This document shows positions 12,098 to 23,739 of a stretch of 64,000 nt of DNA, piece by piece. The DNA is taken from contig JAKSZT010020895.1 in NCBI GenBank assembly GCA_026826555.1, positions 1,696,960 through 1,760,959 of the forward strand, read 5' to 3'. The notes under the pieces are model-generated. The model made no database searches, was not told the origin of the DNA, and saw nothing but the letters and a program-made list of their open reading frames with translations. The translations under genes were made by a program, and so were the position numbers. Position 1 is the first letter of the stretch. Each line of letters starts with the position of its first letter. Source of the stretch: Tolypeutes matacus. Its lineage: Eukaryota; Chordata; Mammalia; Cingulata; Chlamyphoridae.

Positions 12098-13250
12098 ATG
12101 AAATCAGAGATGTGAATTATGCAAATTGAGCAGACTCAGAGAGTTACTGTCTGGAAGATAGATTTACAGGAAATAGAGAGGGAGAAAAAGTTGTGAGCCA
12201 GCGCTCATATGATTGTAATTTATGATAAAGTGAAAGTGTGTAGACGTTCATTGAAGGGATATGACAGGATGGTAGTGATATTATTGGGATGGAGGTGCAG
12301 TTTTGATATGTGGGTAGATTGGGAAGGGTTGGTTGCAAGGTTGAGGAAACTGGGGTGAGGTTTGGGAGAGGGAACAGGTGAACACTGGGGATTGGCAGGT
12401 ATGTGGTTGAAGGTACAAAGTTGGGAATGCTATAATGGTAATATGACAAGGAAGGGTTATTGGCTTATAGTGTTGGACTGGGGGAGCATTTGGGACAGGG
12501 TTCACCTGGAGCAGGCTCCTAGGGTGTGCATGAGTGATCATCTTCTCATAATGTGTTGTATCAATGGGTGGAGACCTACAAAATGAGTGAGAAGTTGTTT
12601 GACTCCCATCCTGGGGAGGGCTGATATGTGCACAAACAGGAGTCTCTCTAGACGATGGGAAGTTCTTAATAAGGGGGGACAAACCAGTGTTTCAAGACCT
12701 CAGTGTTGTTTCAAGTAATTATGAATCTTGTCATCTAAGGAGTGAAGCTGGGGGATGGCCATGGGCCCTGAGGGGAGGGGGAGGGAAGAATTGAATAGAT
12801 GGAATAGAGGGTATTTAGTGGACAATGAAAGTGTTCTACATGATCTTGCAGTGATGGACACAGGTCATGTTAAATATCATCAAAATTTATATAAGTGAAC
12901 TGTGTAAAATGTAAACCATAATGTAAACAATTGTCCATGGTTAGTAGCTATGTTTTATGATTTGTATATCAGTTATAACAAAGATACCATCTACATATAA
13001 AAGTTATTAATGTGGGAAGGGGGAATAGTGAGAGGATGTTGGGTATATGGGAGTCCCCTGCATTCTGTATGTGACTTTCCCATGATCTAAAACTTCTTTG
13101 AAAACAAAATGAAAAAAAGTAAGACACTGGGGAATAAATGGAAGAAAATGTCACTGTACATAGAGGACATAGATATTACAGTGATGAAAGAAAATATGTC
13201 AAAAAATTTTAAAAGTATTTTTCATTATTTTTTAATATCCCAAACTTTTA
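12098..13250 (+). other. L1 3'UTR module A
   Basis: The first 1.15 kb after the ORF2 stop forms a unit that recurs as 26820-27119 with 30369-30877, as 40125-40492, and in reverse at 49166-50270 and 57575-58260. It contains a GC-richer middle with tgggtggagacc and catcctggggag. It ends with cccctgcattctgtatgtgac, then an A-rich stretch near 13090-13110, followed by a short linker to module B. Some copies end here with a tail (40492), so module A can act as a 3' terminus by itself. Confidence 0.75.
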
Positions 13251-14975
13251 ATTTAATTTTATTTTTATTTTTATTTTTTTAATTATGTATTTTATTTGTT
13301 ATATTTAAACATGATTATTATTTCATTTTCCTACTAATTGTTTTTGGGAATTTTATTGTCTTCATTTTTGAAGCTTTGGATTGCAGAAGGTTTACAACTG
13401 GGACAGGGGAGGATCATTGGTGTGGAGTGTCAGTGATGGAGGATACATGGGAGGAACTTCACCTAGGTATACATATAAGGTATAGAAATATGTTGAAATG
13501 TTCGTGGGGATTTGCCACAGCAGATGGAGACTCACACAACAATGGAGAGAATATTGAATTCCCATCCTGGAGAACTCTGCCACATTCTCTAATGAAGCAG
13601 CAACAGTCCCCCAAGTACAAGGGCAATGACTTGCAAATGAGGTTGATCCATTGATGGGCCCTTTATATTGATGACCAATCTTATGAGCCTTTGCTTTTGA
13701 AATTGAAACTTAGCCTAGTGTTTTGGGGTGCCTAACAGTTGTCTTCTGAGAGCCTCTTTGTGGCTTGAATATGGCCTCTCTCTAAGCCAAATTCAGCATA
13801 TAAATGCATTACCAGTGTGGGACATGACTCACAGGGATTAGCCTCTCTGACATGAAGGGATTACTACAAAGCACCAACTAGCAAAACAACTGGAAAAAGA
13901 CATTGACCAAAAGGAGAAAAAGGCAAAGATGAATGAGTTTGTATGGCTAACAGACTTCAAAGTGAGTGGGGATGTCATCCCAGAGGTAATGCACAACTCA
14001 GCAGGATCTAAGAGACTGCCAAAGGGGGTACTACAACAAATATTTGGGCTCTTGAGGGCCCTGGAAACACTCAGGTCCTATAGTCAGGACAGTTAGCTCC
14101 AAGTTTGGTGCCTTGGCAGTGGGCACTACTTTGGAGTTTGTGCTCTTGAGAATGATGGAGTTGGACTCAATTATGGCTTCCCTACACATGGCTTATCAGT
14201 CCCTTCAATTTAAACCTATACTTGGTGCTGGAGTTTGTAGGTGTATGTCCAAGAGACTAGAATCTTTGGGCTGTCCATATACCAGCAGGGCCCAAAATCT
14301 CAGTGAAGGTGCCACACCTGCTTTCCAGTTCATTGGACTCACACTGGACAACTAATAAGGAGGTGAGGATTGAAATCCACTATACCAAGGAAACAAGAGT
14401 GCCTACAACTGCAAGCAAGAGGGTCCCATCCATTAAATGTATGGGATCAAAGCTCCCTCTCAATTAGATTTGGAGTGGACATCACCATCCCAGAATCCTC
14501 AGGACTAGGGAATGAACTCTGGACTAGAGTGGACTTGCTGGTATTCTACTATAGACATATTGTGATCCTAGCAATGGAAAAAATTACAATATTGATGTGG
14601 AGGCAGTGAGCACTGGAGGTTCTGGGGGCAGGGTGAAGGAAAAACAGTTGTAATATGGGGGCTTTTCTTGAACTTGGGAATCATCCTGAATGACATGCAA
14701 TGACAGATATAGACCATTTTATATCATCCCATAACATGCAGAACTGTGTGGAAGAGTGTATACTACAATATGAACTATGGTGCATGCTCAGTGCCAATGC
14801 TCCAGAATGCATTTATCAATTGCAATGAATGTGCCACACTAATGAAGGATGTTGTTTATGTGGGAGGGTTTGGGAGGTGTGAGGAGTTAGGCATATGGGA
14901 ATCCCTATATTTTTTGTGTAAAATTTATGTAATCTCTGTATCTTTTAAAAATAAAAAAGTAGGAAATTATTAAAA
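13251..14975 (+). other. L1 3'UTR module B
   Basis: The second unit of about 1.7 kb repeats the plan of module A. It has gcagatggagactcacac and cccatcctggagaact near its start. Its end has a run of phrases parallel to those of module A: fffat-like taaactat, tccatg, caattgcaatgaatg, gtgggag, gggaatcccta, gtaatct and ctttt. It also has about 900 bases absent from A. It terminates in the A-rich tail. It is the most abundant sequence in the window, with at least ten full or partial copies. Confidence 0.75.
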
Positions 14976-16015
14976 ATACATCCTACAATGGTACGGTGGT
15001 CAAGAATGCATGGTGTTGGCACAAGGATAGACATACTGACCAATGTAACTGAAATGAGAGTTCTCATATACATCCTCGCATATAGAGTCATCTGATATTC
15101 AACAAGGCCACAAGCCCATTCAACTGGGAGGGAATGACCTCTTCAAAAATGATGCTTGTAGAACTGGATATCCATGTCCAAAATAGTGAGAGGAACACCA
15201 TCTCACACCTTATACAAAAATCAACTCAATATGCATCCATCCAATATCTAAATATAAGAGCCAAGACTATAAAGACCTTGGAAGATAATGTAGGGAAGCA
15301 TTTACAGGACCTTGCAGTAGAAAATGGTTTCATGCACTTCAAAACCAAAGATAAATGGGATGTCCTCAAAATTAAATGTAAAAAGGCAGCTTACCCAATG
15401 GGAAAAAATATTTGGCAACCATATATCTGATAGGAGCCTAATATCCATCATATATAAAGAAATCTTACACCTCAAAAATAAAAAGATAAACAGCCCATTT
15501 AAAAAAGGGAAAGTGACTTGACAAGACACCTAATGAGGGAAGAAATACAAATAAATAAAAAGCACATGAAAACATACCATCACTAGTTATTAGGGAAATG
15601 CAGATCAAAACTACAGTGAGATACAATCCTACACCCGTTAGACTGGTGGGTATTAAAATAACAGAGGGCTACAAGTGTTGAAGAGGATGTGGAGGAATGG
15701 GAACACTCATCAGGACTTGGGAATCATCCTGAATAACATTGCAATGACAGATATAGACCATTTTATATTTTCCCATAAGCTGCAGAAATGTGTGGAAGAG
15801 AGTGTAAACTACAGTGTGAATTATGGTCCATGTTCAGTGACAATGCCCCAGGATGCCTTTATCAATTGCAATGAATGTATCACACAAATGAAGGATGCTG
15901 TTTATATGGGAGAATGTGGGAGGTGTGGGAAGTATGGCACATGGGAATTCCTATATTTTTTGTGTAATATTTATGTAATCTAAATATCTTATAAATATTT
16001 TAAAAATATATTAAA
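14976..16015 (+). mobile_element. L1 fragment with ORF2-3'UTR internal deletion
   Basis: Bases 14976-15710 match the last part of ORF2 (compare 10980-11720). At about 15711 the sequence jumps from gggaacactcatc to the last 300 bases of module B (aggacttgggaatcatcc), which ends in an A-rich tail at about 15990-16015. About 3 kb is missing relative to 7356-14975. No GT follows the upstream breakpoint in related copies, so an RNA-splicing origin is not supported and a DNA deletion is likelier. Confidence 0.82.
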
Positions 16016-16059
16016 AAAACAAAGTGAAATAAAATTTTTTAAAAAAAGAATATCTAAAC

Positions 16060-19000
16060 CCAATGTTTCTCAAACTATTTTAAAAATTGAAATGGAAAGA
16101 ATGCCAGCAAGCTTTTTATGAAGCTCTATTATCACTGTAATACCAAAGGTCAATAAAAATATTACAAAGAAAGAAAATTACTAATCATTCTTTCATATGT
16201 TTATAGATGATTTGTTTATTCCTTGTTTGAAATCCTTGTTTATACCTTTGGCACATTTTTCTAATGGATTTTATACCTTTTGGCTTTTTACAGTATGGAA
16301 GAGTTGATTATAAATTTTGGACACTATTCCTTTGTAAGTCATAAGCTTTAAAAATAACTTCTTTGAATTTAGAGACAGTTTTCTTTCTATTTATAGTGGA
16401 TTTTTAATAAGAAAGTTCTTAAATTTAATAGAGTAAAATTTCCATTTTTTTTCTTTAGGTTATCTTTTATTTTATTGAAGGATTCCTTTACAATATTAAC
16501 TGTATAAATATGTTAAATTATAATCTTTAAAAAATGATTTTTGCAAGTGTATTATCAGGAAATGAATTTGCATATGGTATGAAGTGGAGATATAATTTCT
16601 TTTATCTTTCCTACATGAAAACTATTGAAGCTATTGCAGCTTCAATAATTGAACAGTCATGATTCTACTACTATTATCAATTTCTTCTTTCTCATATATC
16701 AATTTTCATGCATGAGTTTGTTCTTGAGCTATTTATTATATTGTATTACTTTTTGCTATCCATGTTTTAATATCACACTCTTTTTATTCTTGTAATAATA
16801 AAAGGGCTAGTTCCCCTTCCTTTTTTTTTATCCTTCAGAATTCCCATGTCTTTAATACCTTATGATATTCCTAATAAATGTGGACTCTGCTCAATGAGTT
16901 CCATGAGAAATACTGCAGGATAGTCATTGAAATTGCAGTGAATCTATAAAACAATTTGGGAGGAAGTAATTTCTATATAAAATTATGTCTCCCTCTTTAA
17001 GAATAGGATACATTTTCTCATTTTCTCACATATTCTATATCTTTCCAAAAATGTTTAAATTTGTATATAATATATGATATTTCCTTTGGGTATCTTATGT
17101 ATTTGTTTTATTTTTAAATTGTGTTTTTTCCAAAATTTGTTTTCTGTTGACTCCTAATACATACAAATGAAATTGATTTTGGATATTAGTCTTATTTCTT
17201 AAAACTTCAAATAATCCTGTTATAATTCTTATAACATAGCTGTGGCTTCTATTTCTATGTAGACATTCAAGTTAACAGGGAATAACAGTTTTATTTTTCT
17301 GTTTCAATTCTTGGACTTTATATCTCTTCTGCTTATCATAACATGCTGTGTAGCCTAGCACCACCAATTGTGGTGAATGAAATAATGATAATAGTCATCC
17401 CTGACTTTTTCCTGATCTTTTGTGGAATGTTTCAAACTTCTCAACATTGAACATGATATACATGCTAAGTTTTCTTTTTCTTTTATTTCACATATATGTA
17501 TTGGGTGTAAGAATATTTCTTGCAATCTTCCTCTGCTACAAATTTCCAACACAATTTCTTACTATTTTTTGTAAAGATAACATAGATTTTTCCTTTTGCT
17601 ATTTATATCACTAATGGAGAAACATATATTCTTGGAAAATATATATTCTTTATCAATTGTTGAGACTATCATATGTTGCTGAAATCATTTTGCTAATATT
17701 GTTCTTATATTCACATCCACATTCATGACTGACATTGTACCATAATCCACTATCACATTTGGTTTTGTTAAAGTTATACTCCTTTTCTAAAGAGAACTGA
17801 AGTATACATCATTTGGATATATATTCTGAAGTAACTGTAATATGGTTAGATCATCTGTTATTTTGATGTTTAGTAGAACTAGTTTTAAAACTTTATAGAC
17901 CTGGTGTTTCAATTTAAAAAAAAAATAAAGTCATCTTAAGAGGTTAAAGCAACTTTAAAATTTCCTTAAATTCTTGAATCAGTTTTGGTATTTTATACAT
18001 TTCAGTTTTCCATTTTTTTATGGATATAAACAGATTTTTTGGAAATAGATGTTGAATTCTTAAATGCATTTTCATAGTTTCTTAAATGTGGCTCATTGAT
18101 CCAAATGTGTTCATGAATTCAGAATTTTAAAAGTTTTAGATATTTATGTGGTGCATAAACTATAAATTATGTGGTACCACAATTGTATCTTCAGCACTGC
18201 TTCATAATCAAGCATGATAATATTGTATATTAAATTCCACGAATATTCATACTGAGAAATCTATAAAGACTATAAATAGTACTACATAAATTAAATTTCC
18301 CTACAAGCTTAATGGTAAGAATGGTTTTCAGATTTTCATTTTTGAAATTGTACATAAAAAATTGTGCACCTATAATAAACTTCTGAATAGGCTCTTATTT
18401 TATATAGTGTATCTTTTTCAATTTTATTCATTCATTTCTTACTTTATTTCTCTTCTAGTTTTTTCTTGTGTTTATGCTTATTTTCTGGATTCTTGAATGC
18501 TTACCTCATTAATTTGACACCTTTGTTTTTGTAATACAGTCGATCTGATATTCAGCACTATCAACCTTATCTGTGCACACTTTCTTCTTCTCTGCTGCAT
18601 TGGCTACTCCATTGTATGCATCATTTTTTGGTATGACATTGTCCAGAGGTTTATTCAGATGCAAATTATTTGAGTTCAAAGCAGGAGACTGCATAAGTCT
18701 AAATAAGTAGTATTTATTCTCTCTTCCAGGTAAAATTATTAGATTAGTTATTTCAAATACTTTTATATTTAAATTTGATTCAAATTTTATTCTATTGTTT
18801 TGAAATTCTTTTCTGTTGTATTTTCATTCAATGAAGTGGCTTATAAATTCAAGTATACAATTCATAGAAAGTCAATTTACATCATAGGCTATGACTTTTT
18901 TTCCAATTTATCTGTTCATGCTTTAGTGAAATGTGTAGTCTAGAATCTCTAGTTCATTTGAGCTGTACCTGTCCCTTATGTCCATTAAATTTGTGCATTT

Positions 19001-19180
19001 CTATATTCAAATGTTTAGAATTGATTAATTACCTAGTGTCATGAAATATCATTGAAATTATTGATTTCTAATTTCTATTATTTACCCTTTTATTTTATCT
19101 GACATTAGTATATGTGTTATTTTTTATTAGTATTTCCCTAAAATCTTTATCCTTTTTCTTCAAATAGTCAGCCAAGACTT
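16060..19180 (-). mobile_element. Ancient L1 ORF2 remnant
   Basis: Read on the minus strand, this AT-rich 3.1 kb follows the order of an old mammalian L1 ORF2 from its C-terminal end (left) to the endonuclease (right). Recognisable plus-strand landmarks are ttctaatggatt (16258), the gcatatggtatgaagtgg segment (16571), a gcagtgaatctataaa stretch (16938) and tttatctgacattagtat (19095). Divergence is far higher than in the other L1s here, so it predates them. Almost every codon phase is broken. Confidence 0.65.
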
Positions 19181-20430
19181 CCATTATACTATTGGTTCTG
19201 AAAACCCACATATGATCTCCTCATATGGTTTCTATGTGGACTATTTTGAGCTGCTGCACAACATGGCAAGTGGGTTTCATGTGTGGGTAACCCAAGAGAA
19301 CAAAGTGAATGCTTTTAATTTTAGAACTGGAAGTCAAATGGGTTCAGTTCTACTACATTATATTGGCTAAGGCAATCACAATGGCCTGACTTTCACAGGG
19401 AGGGATAATTGACCACCAAAATTTCTGGGAGCAGTCACAATGTCACATTGTAAGAAGAGCATGTGGAATGAGAAATATGGATATGGTGGACTTTGAAAAC
19501 TGGTATCATTGAAAAAAAAGATGAAGTGTCTAGTATATATAACCCCTCAGCAGGACTACCAAACCACCTGGGGGAAAGTTGATTATAATAAAACCTTTCA
19601 TTCATGAAAGGTGAAGATTCTTCACTTACAGAAATAGACACTTCTTAAAAATATTAAATTGAGGGATTTGTTTTACTTGCTCAAAATGCTTGTAGTAATA
19701 GCATAATCTATGGACTTATGGAATATTTTATTCACCATCACTTTATTCACTTAGAACTGAATCTGATCAAGTAACTTATTTCACTGTAAAAGATGTGGCA
19801 ATGGACACATCACCCAGGGCACTCACTGTTCTTACCATGCACCCATTATGCTGAAGTAGCTGGTATGATAGAATGCTGAAATGTCTTCTTGAACATTCAA
19901 ATGTCTATTCAGAGAAAATGCCTTAAAACTCCTTAAAGATATATTGACCAATATATGATATTCTTTAATCAAATTTCAGAAAAAAAGTTATGGGAATCAA
20001 GTGATAAAAGATCAAGTTGCTCCTTTTACTAATATTTTAAGAAACCATTACGATAAAATCTTCTTCCTGTCCTGCCATTTTCAGTTCAGCTTGTTTAAAA
20101 TATTTCTTACAAAAAGATGATGCATTTATGGAGGAAAACAGAAATGATTTTATTGAATTAATAATTGAGAATGTCACTGGACATTTTGGGCTCCTCACAC
20201 CCCCATTAAACCAATAAAGAAATGGGGGAGTATATTTATTGGGAGTGATGACCAGGAGAAATGTGGTTATTTCAACACAATGAGGGTAGATGATCAATAT
20301 CTGCAATAGAGGATATTCTCTGATCATTGAGGATTCAGAAACTCAGGAATATTAGATCATGAATCAAAAACAGGTGAATGTCAGCCTGAGAGTGAAGGGA
20401 AGGTAGAACATAAACCGGAAGTAATAAAGA
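19181..20430 (+). mobile_element. ERV-L (class III) pol remnant
   Basis: The plus-strand order of phrases at 19705-20310 matches the 3' part of an ERV-L pol gene, the integrase region. It includes ctatggacttatggaatat, a ccatcactttattcac stretch, cattttgggctcctcac near 20180 and a later acacaatgagggtaga. The frame is closed by many stops and shifts, and no LTR is seen at either end. ERV-L integrase would insert viral cDNA. This copy is far too decayed to do so. The left part (19181-19700) is less certain and could be an earlier pol segment or other sequence. Confidence 0.6.
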
Positions 20431-20664
20431 TATAAACTCTAACAAAAGTCTGATGAACAATTATAGCAATAAAGTCTGTGTTAACAATGCATATTTTCTT
20501 TTTCCTGCTAGTATTTATATGTATATATGGACAAATAAATTTTATTTATTTTATATGAGATATTTCTGATTGTTAATTTTACAATCTAATGTTTAAGTAA
20601 TAGATAATTCATTTATAATTGTATTCTGAACTAGAAGAGAAAATAACATTTTATTTTATTTTTA
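20431..20664. other. AT-rich spacer, nothing recognised
   Basis: Low-complexity AT-rich sequence between the ERV-L remnant and an L1 tail. No gene or repeat family is recognised. Confidence 0.5.
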
Positions 20665-21166
20665 ATATATTATTTGCTTTAAACATTCTTAGATTACATA
20701 AAATGCTACATAAAAAGTGTAAGGGATTCTCATATGCCCTACTCCCCAGACCACCCACTTTTCCCCACATTAACTTCTTTCATTAGTGTGGTGCATTCAT
20801 TGCAATTGATGTACACATTTTGGAGCATTGCCACTAAGCATGGATTCTACTTTACACTGTAGTTTACATTCTCTCCCATTCAATTCTGTAGGTTATGACA
20901 GGCTATATAATGGCCTGTATCTGTCATTGCAATGTCATTCAGGACAATTCCAAGTACTGAAAATGCCCCCATATTATATCTCTTTTCCATCTTCCTGCTT
21001 TCAGTACCTCCAGTGTCTACTGTCTCCACATCCATGATGCTTATAAGCCTTTGCTCTTGAAATTGCAATACTTACTGGTATTCTACTATAGACTTATTTT
21101 GAGTCTACCAATGGAAGAAATTATATCATTGATGTTAAGACAGTAGCCACTGGAGGTGCTGAACAC
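20665..21166 (-). mobile_element. 5'-inverted L1 3'UTR insertion (minus copy)
   Basis: The minus strand gives the terminal 370 bases of module B (tail at about 20665). At 21035 it flips to the plus strand for 130 bases of upstream 3'UTR. The junction sequence, seen from the minus strand, is cataagcat followed by catggatgtggagacag, the same pair of breakpoints as at 6966-6985. An internal deletion has removed about 800 bases of the inverted arm compared with 6030-6975. Confidence 0.75.
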
Positions 21167-21494
21167 AGTGTCTTCTTAATATCCTTAATCTCTTCCTTCA
21201 CTTCATTAAGGTGGCCCAAGATATTTATTTGGATAGCTTTGATTAGTCGTTCAATATTCTGCATCTCTTCCTGGTTTTTATTTTGTTCATTGGACTGGGC
21301 CATGTCTTCCTGTTTCTTAGTATGGTTTATAAATTTTTGTTGCTGTATGGTCTTTTTATCTTGATGGGTTTATTTAGTTTATTAGTTTCTCTCTTTACTC
21401 TAGGGTTTAATTTAGTTGCCGTTTTGTGTGTGTTTTAAGTTTTCTCTTTGACATTTTGTTCCTCATATTCTATTTCTTGCTGTTCTCTTGAAGG

Positions 21495-22620
21495 AAAAAT
21501 TTAGGGCCAGAGAAAGTGAAAGAGGTAAGAAAAAATAGGGATAATAGTAATAATAATAGATATCATTACAAGAGAAACCATATAAGACCTTGGAAAATGA
21601 ATATTTAACTCATGTAAATAGTGTAGAGTAATAGGAATAAAAAAGTGGAGTATCAACAATGAAACAGGAAAGCAAATAAAGAAAAATGTATAGAATGAAT
21701 TAAAAGACCAGAATGATGAGGAGAGAAGGAAAGGAAAGAGAAAAGAAAAGATAAAAAGGCAAAAGTTAATAAAAGAAAGAAAATAGGATAGACAAAATAG
21801 AATTAAAAAACAGAAAAATTGGGAACTAAACAAAGAGAGGTGGAATGTAACAACATAAAGCAGAAGATTGAAAGATTAAGAAAGGATAAGAGATAGCGTT
21901 GGTAGACAAAACTGGTGTACACAGAAAAGGGGAAACCAAGGAAGAGGAAATACAGCAACCAAGAAACAAGCCAGCAGCACCTTGAGGATTTTATCTCTTT
22001 GTCCAACTCCCTCCAAATTGTTGCCCTGAAGTCCCATGCTTTTTGGGTTCCCCAAACAGCTCACTTGGGCAGAATCTTGCCTGCACTCAGCCATTTTTAG
22101 TGAGAGAGATCAGTCTATGTGCCTTTGAAAGAAAAAAAAAAAATAGGACCAGAGATAAGGAAAGAGACAGAAAGTCAAAACGAATAATAGTGATAATAAC
22201 AGTAAAAGGTAGGAGAGCAACTGTACAAGACCTATGAAATTGAAAAATTAACATGTTTAAGAAGCACAGAGGAATAAGATTAGGAAAGTGGAATAGAAAC
22301 AATGAAACAAGAAACAGAATAGAGAAAAAAATATATGGAATGAATTAAAAGGCTGGAATGATGAGAAGAGGGGAAAAGAAAAGATAGAAAGAAAAAAGTA
22401 AAACAGAGAAAATAAACAGAAAATAAACGAGAGGGAGAAATACAAACAAGAAAAATTGCAGACCAAATAAAAGAGGTGGAATGAAAGAACAGAAAACAAA
22501 AGTTATAAAATAAAGGAGTGAAAAGAAATAGCTTAGGTAGAGTAAATCAGTAAACAAAAGAGAAAAGAAAAATAAATGAGCAGAGAAACAAAGGAAGGGG
22601 ATACAGAACAAGCAATCAAA
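21495..22620 (-). repeat. 645-bp-spaced tandem duplication in L1 5'UTR
   Basis: Two purine-rich (plus strand) blocks of about 480 bases, 21495-21975 and 22140-22620, align throughout at an offset of 645 bases. Shared landmarks include ggaataa-agtggaata-caacaatgaaaca, aatgaattaaaag (21693 and 22338), atgatgag, and gaaaggg-atacagaacaagcaa at the ends. Divergence between the copies is substantial, so the duplication is not recent. On the L1 sense strand these are long pyrimidine tracts just upstream of ORF1. Confidence 0.75.
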
Positions 22621-22827
22621 AGACAGCAGAGACTAATTAAAAAAAAAAAAAAAGGAGACAGAAGAAAACAAAAATAGATATGGAAACATAGCCTTCTCTC
22701 TTATACCCCTAAAGATCTTCTCAGGCTGCAGGTGTACCTCAATCATTCACTCTGCAACCTGCCTTCTGCAGGTTTTGAACTGAGTTGTAGTGAGTAAAAT
22801 AAGGGAAATAAAAGTAAAGTATTAAAA

Positions 22828-22862
22828 AAAAAGAGAGAGAGGGAGAGAGAGAGAGAGAGATC
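22828..22862. repeat. (GA)n simple repeat
   Basis: A pure purine run, mostly GA dinucleotides after nine A residues, lies inside the L1 5'UTR region. Confidence 0.9.
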
Positions 22863-22956
22863 CAAGAGAATCTAATACAAATAAAATGTCTATATGTTCC
22901 CTGTTATAAAGTTTCAGCTTGATGCCTGGTAACCTGGTGGATCACTTCTCAAAGAA

Positions 22957-23022
22957 GAGGGAGAGTTTGAACCAGGGACCTCATATATGCTAGGCAGGAA
23001 TTATTCCACTGAGATAGCCTGC
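22957..23022 (-). repeat. tRNA-like head with A and B boxes
   Basis: The minus strand carries TATCTCAGTGG (23016-23006), close to the Pol III A box, and GGTTCAAACTC (22973-22963), close to the B box. The spacing is about 32 bases, as in tRNA genes and tRNA-derived SINEs. The segment between them, ctgcctagcatatatgaggtccct, resembles a tRNA-Ala-type arm order. There is no intact cloverleaf, so it is not a tRNA gene. It is most likely the head of an old tRNA-derived SINE, a class known in xenarthrans. Confidence 0.55.
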
Positions 23023-23739
23023 CTTTTTGGGTTAATTAGCCTTTCAGAAGTCTATCTGCCCCTTTTCCTTCAGGTAGGTTATATTCCCAGCAGTCAGCTG
23101 GAGTAGTACTGATCAGCCTCATGTCTCTGCCTCCTCTCTGATGTAATTCTTCTCTTTACCTAGGTGGCTGGAAGTGATTGCTTATCTGTGGAGATCCCCC
23201 TCCCCTCTCCCTGTAGAGTCAGGATCTCTCCCAATGTTCAAGGGGGAACCAGATGGATAAACTCTTCACAAAGAAATGACTCGCCACCCTCCCAAACCCT
23301 TCTTCTCACAGGGAATCTGCCGTCACACTCCTGTTTGGAGCTAGGGGCCAGGGGCTCCACCTAGTCTGTCTACCCTGATGGCCAGTTATGTGTGCAGATT
23401 CCAGCCACTGAGATAAGCAAGCCACGATTATTCCTATCTTCCCTATCTGTCTAGTACTGTCTAGATGACTCAGAGCACCTTCCCGTGGAGGTAAATATCT
23501 GTTCTTCTCTCAGTTAGATACACTTTGCCAGGAGTTTTACCCTTGCTTAATATCTCTGGGGTTGGGGAGAGGAGCCCTTCCTGGCAGCCAGGAGGATTAA
23601 TAACTCACAATTACTTATTTTGGCTTCATCTCTCTGACCATCACTTTTCTGGGAGTTGGTAACCATTGTCCTGGTTTGCTGTACCCCAAAGCAGATCCCC
23701 AAGGCAGCCTCTGGCTCTTTCTTTATTGTTTTAGTGAGA

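Larger units (their letters stand above)
7356..14975 (+). mobile_element. LINE-1, 5'-truncated in ORF1, with long 3'UTR
   Basis: This is the most complete plus-strand L1 in the window. It begins inside the ORF1 coiled coil immediately after the tail of the preceding insertion. It runs through the rest of ORF1, a linker, a full-length but mutated ORF2 (8351-12097) and a 3'UTR of about 2.9 kb made of two related modules, and it ends in an A-rich tail near 14950-14970. ORF1 is interrupted by a small processed-transcript insertion at 8041-8148. Frameshifts are frequent, so it cannot encode the machinery. Confidence 0.9.
21167..23735 (-). mobile_element. L1 5' end: ORF1 start plus long 5'UTR
   Basis: On the minus strand, 21303-21167 is the start of ORF1: it opens MAQSNEQNK and continues as an amphipathic leader, open for 60 residues in the 21121-21303 frame. 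Upstream, 21310-23735 is a 5'UTR unlike that of the copy at 31757-40112: a pyrimidine-rich block next to ORF1 (about 21495-22650) and then a GC-richer block. The same plan, unduplicated, is seen on the plus strand at 43684-45241. The 5' boundary near 23735 lacks the expected ccaaaatgg start, so the outermost part may be missing or of other origin. Confidence 0.7.

Noticed and set aside
12281..12682. Proline- and threonine-rich 133-codon minus frame (similar ones at 27929-28369, 49922-50287, 58024-58506)
   Set aside because: All lie in the GC-richer middle of L1 module A; the recurring frame reflects composition of the repeat, and reading frames are not conserved between copies.
15700..15720. 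Spliced L1 RNA (ORF2 to 3'UTR junction)
   Set aside because: Related copies have no GT directly after the upstream breakpoint and no convincing AG acceptor phase, so a deletion is simpler.
21501..22611. Phenylalanine/leucine-rich minus frames that look like membrane proteins
   Set aside because: They come from pyrimidine-rich L1 5'UTR sequence, duplicated as DNA and not conserved as protein.
22957..23022. Functional tRNA gene
   Set aside because: A and B boxes exist, but arms do not pair into a full cloverleaf and no T-run terminator follows at the right distance.
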